A DNA stretch of 40,261 nt from an uncultured Spirochaetaceae bacterium (GTDB lineage Bacteria > Spirochaetota > Spirochaetia > Treponematales > Treponemataceae): assembly GCA_902789325.1 (NCBI GenBank), contig CADANN010000020.1, forward strand, positions 1 to 40,261, written 5' to 3'. This document shows positions 15,926 through 23,618 of the stretch, in pieces (the first letter of the stretch is position 1; each line of letters begins with the position of its first letter). The notes beneath the pieces were generated by a model. The model was given only the letters and a program-made list of their open reading frames with translations, made no database searches and was not told the DNA's origin. A program made the translations under genes and the position numbers.

Positions 15926-16480
15926 TTAGCCGAGTGAAACTTCACCGCTCTCGTTGATTGCAAGAATAGAACGACAGCCTGAACAGCGGAAACGGCCAGC
16001 TTTTGTCGCACGTAATTTCTTATTGCATACAAGGCAGGAAATTACAAGAGGGAATACAGAAGAATCTGAAGCAGAACCGCCATTATTAAAGAAGGCAATT
16101 GCTTCATCTGCTGTGCTCTTGATATTAAAGAACTGAGAGAATCCAAGCAGCTGGAATACTTCGTAAACCTTTGGCTGAATCTCAAGCAGAATCAAATCTC
16201 CGCCCTTTGGTTTTACAACTTTAAGGAACACTGTAAACGAACCAATTCCTGTAGATGATACATAATTCAATGAAGAGCAGTTGAAAATCAGGTTGATAAA
16301 GCCTGCATCAATTACCTTCTGAATCTGCTTCTGGAAGAAACTGGAATTATAAGTGTCTATATAACCACTGAGGTAAATGAACATGCCATGATTAACGCCT
16401 TCTGCTTTTCGCAGTGAAATTGTAAGGCTGTCGTCTCTGTCGCTGTCAAATCCAGGAACAATTGCGTTGTTATTATCCAT
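15926..16480 (-). CDS. STAS-domain anti-sigma-antagonist-like protein with C-terminal zinc ribbon
   Basis: 184 residues. A STAS domain (about 15-125) has GYIDTYNSSFFQKQI and LNYVSSTGIGSFTVFLK, the region carrying the phosphorylatable Ser of anti-sigma factor antagonists. It is followed by a C-terminal CxxC...CxxC module (about 147-172, CLVCNKKLRATKAGRFRCSGC), a likely zinc ribbon. It probably takes part in a partner-switching pathway with an HPK-type kinase and a PP2C phosphatase, none of which is nearby. The start at 16480 follows an AGGG Shine-Dalgarno; an upstream ATG at 16522 is in frame but lies inside the promoter region. Confidence 0.82.
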   Translation of the reverse strand: MDNNNAIVPGFDSDRDDSLTISLRKAEGVNHGMFIYLSGYIDTYNSSFFQKQIQKVIDAGFINLIFNCSSLNYVSSTGIGSFTVFLKVVKPKGGDLILLEIQPKVYEVFQLLGFSQFFNIKSTADEAIAFFNNGGSASDSSVFPLVISCLVCNKKLRATKAGRFRCSGCRSILAINESGEVSLG

Positions 16481-16508
16481 ATTAAACCCTATCTTATTTG
16501 TTTCTATA

Positions 16509-16538
16509 ATTATATCTAACAAATGCCTTTTCTGTCAA
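16509..16538 (-). promoter_or_regulatory. Promoter of the STAS gene
   Basis: Read on the minus strand: TTGACA (16533-16538), an 18-base spacer and TATAAT (16509-16514). Both hexamers are consensus. It predicts a leader of about 22 bases containing AGGG, in contrast to the leaderless starts elsewhere. Confidence 0.85.
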
Positions 16539-16626
16539 ACTTATTATCGGAATAAATTCCTTTTTTCTGCAACGTTTTTAATAGTTAATAATATTTATTT
16601 TATGACGATAATTATAGTGTATAACT

Positions 16627-17601
16627 ATGAAAAAAGCATTGAAATTAGCCTTAATTTATCTGATTATTCTCATAACTGGTACGGTTTTAGGAACAATTGT
16701 GTATTCCCTTTATCTGAATCTTTTGGGCTTTGTTGCTGGCAGGGAAATCAACCTTTTTAATGATACAGAAATTTTTCAGTCGCTTTTCTTTGTCATCTTC
16801 TGCATGATGATTTTGATTCTTCCGCTTATTTCTTACTATAGAATTCGACATCCGGGTGGAGTTCTGCAGTTTGTGGTGTATCTTGTTTTGTGTATTCTTA
16901 CCTGGGCTTTGCTTATGCCTTGTGCTTTTAACCTGCGCGATTTTTGTGTACGAAAGTTTACACGTGAAATAAAAACGGAATCTCTTTCGCCAAACTACTT
17001 TAGACAGGTTGATGATGATGTTTATTTCTTTACCCGCGAATTTCAGGTTAAGCAAAAGGGAAGGGCTGCAGAAGCTCCTGTTATCATAATTGATACAAGT
17101 GAAAATGGAGTTGTAGAATTCAAAACTATGGGCGATTATCCAAGCCTGGATATTAATCAAAAAGCAAAACCGTTCCGTGAGGTTCAGGTAAAAAAGATTT
17201 TTGGTGAGGATGAAAGTCCTATTCCTTTTAATTTTAGAACTCTTATTTCTATGATAGAGGGCGGATATTCCTGGCATCTTAGTCATCTTTTGACTTTGTT
17301 CTCGTTTGTGCTTCTTTTATGTAGTGTTTATGGAATTACAAGTTTTTTTGACTGGCGGCTTTTGAATACAATAATGCTTTATATCATTACAGCTTCAATA
17401 ATAATCTGGAACTCATTTTATTTTGCTGCTGAGTTCGAAGCGGTTAGAAACCGTGTTAACAATTTTGGAATGTTTAAAGCTTTGGGCGGAATAGTAAATG
17501 AACCGTTTTTGTTTATTACTAATATTTTCTTTGCCCTTGTATTAATAACTATGGGAACAATAAAATTTGCAGTGCGTAAGCATGCACAGAGAATAAAATA
17601 G
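16627..17601 (+). CDS. Multi-pass membrane protein, unknown function
   Basis: 324 residues. There are three hydrophobic helices in the N-terminal 105 residues, an extracytoplasmic-looking domain (about 110-215) with YFRQVDDDVYFFTREFQVKQ, and three more helices (about 215-310). No family is recognised. The ATG follows TATAGT/TATAAC boxes by 8 and 1 bases and has no Shine-Dalgarno, so a near-leaderless start is possible. Seven bases separate it from the next gene, which shares the same layout of terminal helices around a soluble middle; the two probably form one complex. Confidence 0.7.
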   Translation: MKKALKLALIYLIILITGTVLGTIVYSLYLNLLGFVAGREINLFNDTEIFQSLFFVIFCMMILILPLISYYRIRHPGGVLQFVVYLVLCILTWALLMPCAFNLRDFCVRKFTREIKTESLSPNYFRQVDDDVYFFTREFQVKQKGRAAEAPVIIIDTSENGVVEFKTMGDYPSLDINQKAKPFREVQVKKIFGEDESPIPFNFRTLISMIEGGYSWHLSHLLTLFSFVLLLCSVYGITSFFDWRLLNTIMLYIITASIIIWNSFYFAAEFEAVRNRVNNFGMFKALGGIVNEPFLFITNIFFALVLITMGTIKFAVRKHAQRIK

Positions 17602-17608
17602 AGGGATT

Positions 17609-19444
17609 ATGAAAAAAATTATCGGCATACTTTCAATCTTTTTGGGAATCGGCCTCATTTTATGTTTTGTTGCAGGCTTTATATCTTCTGTTCCAGGTTC
17701 TGTACCAAAGGCTTCTGTTAGTGTTTATAAAATTATGACTAGTCTCCAGTATTTTGCAAGATTCCTTCCGGGAATTGTGATTACTGGTTTTACAGTAAGC
17801 TGTTCCGTTCATTTTGGCCGCAATGCAGAGGGAAGTACAGAACGTTTTTCTAAGGCAATGATGGATCGTTTTAAGATAGTGATGATAATTTCCATTTCAA
17901 TTGCTTTTGTGCTCACAGTTTCTTATGAAGTAATTGGACTTCTTACTACAAACAAAAAGAATTCTATTATAAATCGTCCTAAAATTGTAAACGAATATAT
18001 CAATGTTGGTAATAAACTTTTTGAAAACGGCTATTACGAGAGGGCAATGAGTTATGCCGATGCAGCCCTTAAACTTAGTCCGAATGAAAAAAGAGCTGTA
18101 AATTTGCGGGATAAGGCAGATGTAGAAATTAACCGCGCACGTACTTCGAATATCCGTTTTAAGCTTTATGAATCTGTAGAAGAAGCTGAGAAAGTAGACC
18201 GTGTAATAATTGATGCTGAGCAGATTAACGAGGTTTATAAACTATATCAGAAGGCACAGGAAGCTTTTGAGAAAAAAGAATGGTTTAATGCCCATTATTA
18301 TTCTGAACTAGGAATTAAGCTTGCAACTCCAAAAGATCCGAATCTTGAAGAGCTCAAAAAGCTTTCTACTTCTGCCTGGAATAATCTTACCGAATATCAT
18401 AATCTTGCAAAGTCAGAAGGTCAGCTGGTTTTTGAAAAGAAATATGAGGGATATCTTGCCCTTGTACAGAAGGATGACCTCAAGGCTTATTATATTTTCC
18501 GCGAATTATATCTTTCTTCCCGCGAAATGCAGTCTGATCCTGATGTTGTTTTTTATCTTGAAATTGCAGAAAACCGAATCAACGAACGTAGTTTCTTTGT
18601 TGATGAAACCTTTGAGCTTAAGAGTTTTGAAAGTGCCAATGATGTTTATTTTTCTTATGAGTTTGCAGACGGCTCTCGTGATGTAATTTACTTTAAGGGA
18701 ATGACAGCCGTTGCTTCTACTGGAAACTCAATTCAGTATCTGCGAGCCCTTACAGTAGTTTCTGTTGACCGTTCAGGAGAAGTATTCCGAACAATGACAG
18801 TTCCTTATGCAAAGGTTCTTCCTGTTTCTGTAAAAACTCTTACTCCGACAACAAAAGCTCTTATGGGAATTGATGACAGTATTGATTATGTTCCATATAT
18901 ATTGTTGAAATCTGTAGGCCGTGATACACCGGACCTGCATAATGAACCTTTATATACCTATGCAAATGGGGAAACGGCTACTACACCGGAATATCTTTTG
19001 CTTTCAATTCCTTATGATGATTTCCTTATTCTTGAAAATACTGCGGGTTCTCCAGATTCAATGACACTCCCTGCTTTATTTAAGCTTACTCATATGGCAG
19101 AAAAATACGGTTTTTGTACAGAGGTTTACGGGCAGTCCTTTATGAACAGAGCGTACTATCCGCTTTGGATTCTTGTGATTTTTATTCTGCTTGCAAGCTT
19201 TGGATGGAACAATCGAATTGGTCCTACTCAGTATTTTAAATTTTCATGGGCCTTTGCTTTTATTCCGTTTATCTTGATTTCAATGCTTTTTAATCAGTTT
19301 GTTATGTTCTTGTTCCGTCTTATGAACTATGTGCTTCTTGGAGGCTTTGGAATTACCGGCGGAATGATTGCGGGGCTGATTCTGTATATTGTTATGCTCA
19401 TCTGTGCTTCGATCATGTTTGTTTCAAGACATTCCCGAATATAA
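17609..19444 (+). CDS. Membrane protein with TPR-like repeats, unknown function
   Basis: 611 residues. Helices at about 5-27, 43-65 and 88-115 are followed by TPR-like segments (about 125-240, for example YINVGNKLFENGYYERAMSY and AYIFRELYL-like units further on). A beta-rich domain (about 325-470, FETADGS-like FEFADGSRDVIYFKG region) and three C-terminal helices (about 515-605) complete it. It is the second gene of a pair with 16627-17601; a GAGGG Shine-Dalgarno precedes the ATG. An assembly or transport role is possible but not supported by a recognised domain. Confidence 0.7.
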   Translation: MKKIIGILSIFLGIGLILCFVAGFISSVPGSVPKASVSVYKIMTSLQYFARFLPGIVITGFTVSCSVHFGRNAEGSTERFSKAMMDRFKIVMIISISIAFVLTVSYEVIGLLTTNKKNSIINRPKIVNEYINVGNKLFENGYYERAMSYADAALKLSPNEKRAVNLRDKADVEINRARTSNIRFKLYESVEEAEKVDRVIIDAEQINEVYKLYQKAQEAFEKKEWFNAHYYSELGIKLATPKDPNLEELKKLSTSAWNNLTEYHNLAKSEGQLVFEKKYEGYLALVQKDDLKAYYIFRELYLSSREMQSDPDVVFYLEIAENRINERSFFVDETFELKSFESANDVYFSYEFADGSRDVIYFKGMTAVASTGNSIQYLRALTVVSVDRSGEVFRTMTVPYAKVLPVSVKTLTPTTKALMGIDDSIDYVPYILLKSVGRDTPDLHNEPLYTYANGETATTPEYLLLSIPYDDFLILENTAGSPDSMTLPALFKLTHMAEKYGFCTEVYGQSFMNRAYYPLWILVIFILLASFGWNNRIGPTQYFKFSWAFAFIPFILISMLFNQFVMFLFRLMNYVLLGGFGITGGMIAGLILYIVMLICASIMFVSRHSRI

Positions 19445-19478
19445 TAGATTTCGCTTATAAGATGTCAACCTGATAATA

Positions 19479-19507
19479 TTGAAAAGACTCTCGGCTTTCT
19501 ATATAAT
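19479..19507 (+). promoter_or_regulatory. Promoter of ndk-gpsA-ffh
   Basis: TTGAAA (19479-19484), a 17-base spacer and TATAAT (19502-19507), ending nine bases before the ndk ATG. No Shine-Dalgarno precedes ndk. Confidence 0.8.
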
Positions 19508-19516
19508 AATAGAATT

Positions 19517-19960
19517 ATGAGTAGATGTTTTACAATGTTGAAGCCGGGTGTAATTAACCGTCGGCTTGTAGGCGAAGTTATTGAACGCCTTGAGAAAAAA
19601 GGTTTTAAGCTTGTTGGTATGAAGATGATGCATGTAACTCCTGAACTTGCAGGAAAGCATTATGCAGAGCACGATGGTAAACCATTTTATAATGACCTCG
19701 TAGAGTATGTTACTTCTGGTCCTGTAATTGCTATGGTATGGCAGGCTGATGACTGTGTAACTCTTATGAGAAAAGTTGTTGGTGCAACAAAACCTACAGA
19801 AGCAAATCCAGGCACAATTCGTGGTGACTACTGTATCCACACAGACAGAAATATTATTCACGCTTCTGACAGCGACGAAAGTGCTGAACGCGAAATAAAC
19901 CTCTGGTTCAAACCGGAAGAGTTGTACGACTGGAAAGACTGTGAGGATGGATGGTTCTAA
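19517..19960 (+). CDS. ndk: Nucleoside diphosphate kinase
   Basis: 147 residues, normal length. It opens with CFTMLKPGVINRRLVGEVI. The active-site His lies in DRNIIHASDSDESAEREI, preceded by GTIRGDYC. It transfers the gamma phosphate of ATP to NDPs through phospho-histidine. The catalytic loop reads HASDS where most members have HGSDS. It is first in an operon with gpsA (26-base gap) and ffh (8-base gap); the start is nearly leaderless. Confidence 0.96.
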   Translation: MSRCFTMLKPGVINRRLVGEVIERLEKKGFKLVGMKMMHVTPELAGKHYAEHDGKPFYNDLVEYVTSGPVIAMVWQADDCVTLMRKVVGATKPTEANPGTIRGDYCIHTDRNIIHASDSDESAEREINLWFKPEELYDWKDCEDGWF

Positions 19961-19986
19961 TTCCATCTATTTGAGGGGAACAAATC

Positions 19987-21036
19987 ATGTCAGAAAAAAC
20001 AGTTGGCGTAATTGGTGGTGGGGCCTGGGGTACAGGTCTTGCACAGGCTTTAGCTCGTGGTAATCATAAGGTTCAGATATGGGCTCTGGAAGATGAAGTT
20101 GTTGAATCTATCAACAAAGAACATGAAAACAAGAAATTTCTTCCAGGTTACAAATTAAGCGATAGAATTACCTGTTCAAAAGATATCATTGAAGTTGCGA
20201 CAGGAAAAGAATTCCTTATTATTGCATCTCCATCTCTTTATCTCGCTTCTACACTCAAAAAGATAATTGATGTTCCGAATATTGCTGACGGTTCTACCGT
20301 AATTACAGCCATAACTAAGGGCTTTGTTCCTTCAGATAAAGGTCCAAAATTGATTCTTGAAACTATGGAATCGATTTTACCTGAAGTGTATAAGGACTGT
20401 ACTGTTTATGTTGCAGGTCCTAGTCACGCCGAAGAAGTTGCAATGGGCAAACTTACAGGTCTTGTTGCAGCCTCTTTAAACCCTAAAAATTCTATTCGCG
20501 TACGCGAACTCTTACGTGTGCCAGGTCTGATGGTATTCTCCAGCTTTGATGTTGTTGGTGTTCAGATCTGTGCTGCAGCTAAAAACGTTATTGCATGTAT
20601 TTATGGTGCAATGGATGCCATTGCCGAAGATTCAACTGTATTTGGTGATAACGCAGAAAGTCTTTTGCTTGCTGCAGGTCTTAATGAAATCCAGACAATT
20701 GGTTTTGCTATGGGGGCAACTCATGCAGAAACCTTTACGTCAATTTCTGGTGTAGGTGACCTTGACGTTACCTGTAAATCAAAATATGGACGTAACCGTC
20801 GCTTTGGTCAGGATTTAATAAAAACAGATATGCTTTCAAAATTCAAGGATATTGATGATTTGATTGCTAATGTTGGAAAAATCGGATATCTGCCAGAGGG
20901 TGCAATTGCCTGCAAGTATGTTCACGAAATTGCAGAGAAAAAAGATTTGAAACTGCCACTTTGCGACGGACTTTATAAAATTTTAAATAAAGAAACTACT
21001 ATAGAAAACACTTTGTATCAGTTGATGCATTTATAG
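19987..21036 (+). CDS. gpsA: Glycerol-3-phosphate dehydrogenase [NAD(P)+]
   Basis: 349 residues. The N-terminal Rossmann motif is VIGGGAWGTGLAQALA. The substrate-domain motifs are AGPSHAEEVA, AAKNVIACIYGAMDAI and SGVGDLDVTCKSKYGRNRRFGQDL, all diagnostic for GpsA. It reduces dihydroxyacetone phosphate to sn-glycerol-3-phosphate for phospholipid synthesis. GAGGGG precedes the ATG. Confidence 0.97.
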   Translation: MSEKTVGVIGGGAWGTGLAQALARGNHKVQIWALEDEVVESINKEHENKKFLPGYKLSDRITCSKDIIEVATGKEFLIIASPSLYLASTLKKIIDVPNIADGSTVITAITKGFVPSDKGPKLILETMESILPEVYKDCTVYVAGPSHAEEVAMGKLTGLVAASLNPKNSIRVRELLRVPGLMVFSSFDVVGVQICAAAKNVIACIYGAMDAIAEDSTVFGDNAESLLLAAGLNEIQTIGFAMGATHAETFTSISGVGDLDVTCKSKYGRNRRFGQDLIKTDMLSKFKDIDDLIANVGKIGYLPEGAIACKYVHEIAEKKDLKLPLCDGLYKILNKETTIENTLYQLMHL

Positions 21037-21044
21037 GATAGGAA

Positions 21045-22496
21045 ATGTTAGAAAAAATAACCAGTACCTTCAGCGGAATTGTTAAGACACTGAGTGGTAA
21101 ATCAACTATCACCGAAAAAAATATCGAAGATGCTGTTGAAGAAATTAAAATGGCTCTTCTCGAAGCCGATGTAAACCTTCGCGTTGTACGTCGCTTTGTA
21201 AATTCTACTATAGAAGAAGCTAAAGGTGAAAAGGTTCTTAAATCTGTAGATCCAGGCCAGCAGTTTACTAAAATCATCTATGACAAGATGGTTGCAATGC
21301 TTGGTGATACAAAGGTTGATTTACATCTTAAAGGTCCTGATACCCAGTCTGTAATTTTGATGCTCGGTCTTCAGGGTGCTGGTAAAACAACTGCAGCACA
21401 CAAGCTTGCTGCCCGCCTTAAGAAAGAGGGTAGAAAACCTCTGCTTGCTGCCTGTGACCTTGTACGTCCTGCTGCTGTGGAACAGCTCTCTCAGCTCGGC
21501 GAAAAGATTGGTGTTCCTGTTTATAAAGAAGATTCTAAAAATGCCGTTCGTAATGCAGAAGATTCAATCAGTTATGCACGCAAGAATGGCTACGATACAA
21601 TTATTATAGATACTGCCGGTCGTCTTCAGATAGATGAAGAGATGATGGCTGAACTTGTAAAAATCAAAAAGGCAACCGGCCCTGTAGAAGTGCTTCTCGT
21701 TGCCGATGCAATGACCGGTCAAAATGCTGTTGATATTGCAAAAACTTTTGATGAGCAGCTTGGTCTTACCGGTGTTATCCTTACAAAGTTTGACTCAGAT
21801 GCCCGCGGTGGTGCGGCTCTTTCTCTTAAAACAATCACAGGAAAACCAATTCTCTTTATTGGTACCGGTGAGAAAACAGAAGACTTTGAAGTTTTCCATC
21901 CTGAACGAATTGCTTCCCGCATTTTGGGTATGGGTGATGTTGTTTCCCTTGTTGAAAAAGCACAGGAAACAATGGATGCAGAAGCTGCTCTCAAGATGCA
22001 GAAAAAGCTTCAGCGCAACGAGTTTACCCTTCAGGACTATCTTGAGCAGTTCCAGCAGGTTAAGAAGATGGGCAATATGCAGTCTATCATCGACATGATT
22101 CCTGGAATGAGCGGAATGGATGCTTCTCAGATGGATCTTAGCAGCATGAAAAAGAATGAAGCTATTATCCAGAGTATGACATACAAAGAGCGCCTTAATC
22201 ACCTGATTATTGGCCCAAGCCGCCGCAAGCGAATTGCAAAAGGGTCTGGTACTTCAGTTGCAGATGTAAACAAGCTTCTGAAGCAGTTTGAAAAGACTAA
22301 GCTTATGATGAAAAAGGTTAGCCGCAATAAGGGTATGCAGGGCCGTATGATGAATCAACTCGGGCTCGACCCAAGTATGATGAGCGGCCTTGGTGGAGCA
22401 GGCGGTGCCGGCGGTCTTCCTGGCGGCTTAGATCCAAGCGCACTCAAAGGCATGGATATGAAAAAATTGATGGAAATGGCTAAGAAGTTCCGTTAA
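21045..22496 (+). CDS. ffh: Signal recognition particle protein Ffh
   Basis: 483 residues. The N domain is followed by the GTPase domain with GLQGAGKTTAAHKLA, DLVRPAAVEQL, IIDTAGRLQIDEEMM and LTKFDSDARGGAALS. The Met-rich M domain (about 310-483) has GPSRRKRIAKGSG, the SRP RNA-binding part, and ends in a Gly/Met-rich tail. It binds signal sequences and 4.5S RNA and delivers ribosomes to FtsY at the membrane. It is the last gene of the ndk-gpsA-ffh operon and ends at a strong terminator. Confidence 0.98.
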   Translation: MLEKITSTFSGIVKTLSGKSTITEKNIEDAVEEIKMALLEADVNLRVVRRFVNSTIEEAKGEKVLKSVDPGQQFTKIIYDKMVAMLGDTKVDLHLKGPDTQSVILMLGLQGAGKTTAAHKLAARLKKEGRKPLLAACDLVRPAAVEQLSQLGEKIGVPVYKEDSKNAVRNAEDSISYARKNGYDTIIIDTAGRLQIDEEMMAELVKIKKATGPVEVLLVADAMTGQNAVDIAKTFDEQLGLTGVILTKFDSDARGGAALSLKTITGKPILFIGTGEKTEDFEVFHPERIASRILGMGDVVSLVEKAQETMDAEAALKMQKKLQRNEFTLQDYLEQFQQVKKMGNMQSIIDMIPGMSGMDASQMDLSSMKKNEAIIQSMTYKERLNHLIIGPSRRKRIAKGSGTSVADVNKLLKQFEKTKLMMKKVSRNKGMQGRMMNQLGLDPSMMSGLGGAGGAGGLPGGLDPSALKGMDMKKLMEMAKKFR

Positions 22497-22499
22497 TGC

Positions 22500-22530
22500 A
22501 AAAATCGGCAGGTTGACCTGCCGATTTTTT
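22500..22530. terminator. Bidirectional terminator between ffh and the convergent gene
   Basis: AAAATCGGCAGG / CCTGCCGATTTT (22501-22512 and 22517-22528) with a run of eight T on the plus strand and a run of five T on the minus strand. It serves both ffh and the gene ending at 22531. Confidence 0.93.
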
Positions 22531-23256
22531 TTAGTTAACCGTCAAAACACTAGCACTGCGGCCGTCTTTTGTGTAAATCTTTTGCGGATTTGTATTGTCC
22601 AGGACTGGTGTAAGTCCAATATAGTAATTGTAATAGTATTTACCGGCTGGAAGAGGGAGTTCCAGTTCATAGAGGCCAGGTGCTGTTTCAACCATTTCGT
22701 AAATCCATGGATCCCAGTTTGTAAAGGTGCCGGCGAGATTGATTTTCTGTCCGGACTCTCCTTTGTATATAAAATGGGCATAATCGTTGCGTGGAGATTC
22801 TGTGTATACGTTTATGCTTCCAAGATTATCCAGTTTTGAAAAATAAAGATTTACATTCTGATCGTATTCTTTGTTTGGATTCAGCGGGTCTGTTGTCCAA
22901 AGCCCATCGAAAACAAGGCGATAACGAAGTTCTGTAAATTTATGCTCTCTTTTGTAGACGTAGAACATATGCTTACGGCCGACTTTTTCATCGTCATCTT
23001 TCTGGGTAAGTATCTGGAACGGATGAATGACCTTGTACTCTTCAAAATCAAAAACAATGCCGACAAAGCGATGCTTTGTGTCCGCAGTGAAAATAATATA
23101 ATCGTCGGTAACTACAGGAGCCCCCGGCTTGTCAATTCCATGCAAAAGTGTATCAAGCTCAAAATTCTGATAATTAGTCTGTTCCGCCGCAAACAAAGTG
23201 GAAGCGCAAAAACACCCCACAACCATTGCCGCCAAGAGTAAAATAAGCTTTTTCAT
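22531..23256 (-). CDS. Secreted protein with glycogen-binding (CBM48/AMPK-type E-set) domain
   Basis: 241 residues from the chosen start, which begins a signal peptide (MKKLILLLAAMVVGCFCAST, likely cleavage after LFA). The C-terminal 85 residues fit the early-set carbohydrate-binding fold: INLAGTFTNWDPWIYEM, then GLYELELPLPAGKYYYNYYI with the conserved W and the YYYNYY strand. The N-terminal part (about 25-155) is unrecognised. It is probably periplasmic and binds a glucan or a protein partner. GATAAT (complement of 23263-23268) ends six bases before the ATG, with no Shine-Dalgarno, suggesting a leaderless message. It is divergent from the FlcA-like gene across element E2. Confidence 0.75.
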   Translation of the reverse strand: MKKLILLLAAMVVGCFCASTLFAAEQTNYQNFELDTLLHGIDKPGAPVVTDDYIIFTADTKHRFVGIVFDFEEYKVIHPFQILTQKDDDEKVGRKHMFYVYKREHKFTELRYRLVFDGLWTTDPLNPNKEYDQNVNLYFSKLDNLGSINVYTESPRNDYAHFIYKGESGQKINLAGTFTNWDPWIYEMVETAPGLYELELPLPAGKYYYNYYIGLTPVLDNTNPQKIYTKDGRSASVLTVN

Positions 23257-23298
23257 ATTTTGATTATCGGAGTTTGAGAACGAGAGTTTAGTGAAAGT

Positions 23299-23588
23299 AA
23301 AATACAAGTATAATATACATGCGCGGGTATTTGATAAGGACTCAAGGAAAAAAGTTACGAAAAGTATAATTTGAAATGCGCGAGCGGAGAGGGACTCAAT
23401 CTGCATTTGGGCGTTCGCGAGCGTAAGCGATAGCTGTAGCGAGTCGGATACCACTTACGCCCAACCGCAGATTGAGTTCATCGCAGCGGAAGCATTTCAA
23501 ATTATAAGATTTCTTATATTTATATATTTCTCTTAAGTCATTCTCAAAATCATCCGTTCATATAAGAAGTATATTATACTTGTATTTT
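23299..23588. repeat. Long inverted-repeat element E2
   Basis: 290 bases between divergent genes. The 20-base termini AAAATACAAGTATAATATAC (23299-23318) and its exact reverse complement (23569-23588) enclose nested stems: TATAATTTGAAATGC (23365-23379) with 23492-23506 (15 of 15), ACTCAATCTGC (23394-23404) with 23467-23477 (11 of 11) and TTGGGCGT (23407-23414) with 23457-23464. The core 23403-23470 is shared with E5. The right terminus contributes TTGTAT (23580-23585), a possible -35 for the FlcA-like gene. Confidence 0.9.
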
Positions 23589-23618
23589 TATAGGGTTGTG
23601 GGGTAAAATTAAAGTAGT

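Noticed and set aside
16481..16626. CTATAATTAT inverted repeat (16504-16513 and 16608-16617) between the STAS gene and the next divergent gene as a sixth element
   Set aside because: Only 10 AT-rich bases match and no nested stems follow; ordinary divergent promoters explain it.
10000..22000. GC-skew switch at 15.5-16 kb as proof of an origin
   Set aside because: Spot counts of G and C in lines on both sides were inconsistent, so skew read by eye neither supports nor excludes the origin.
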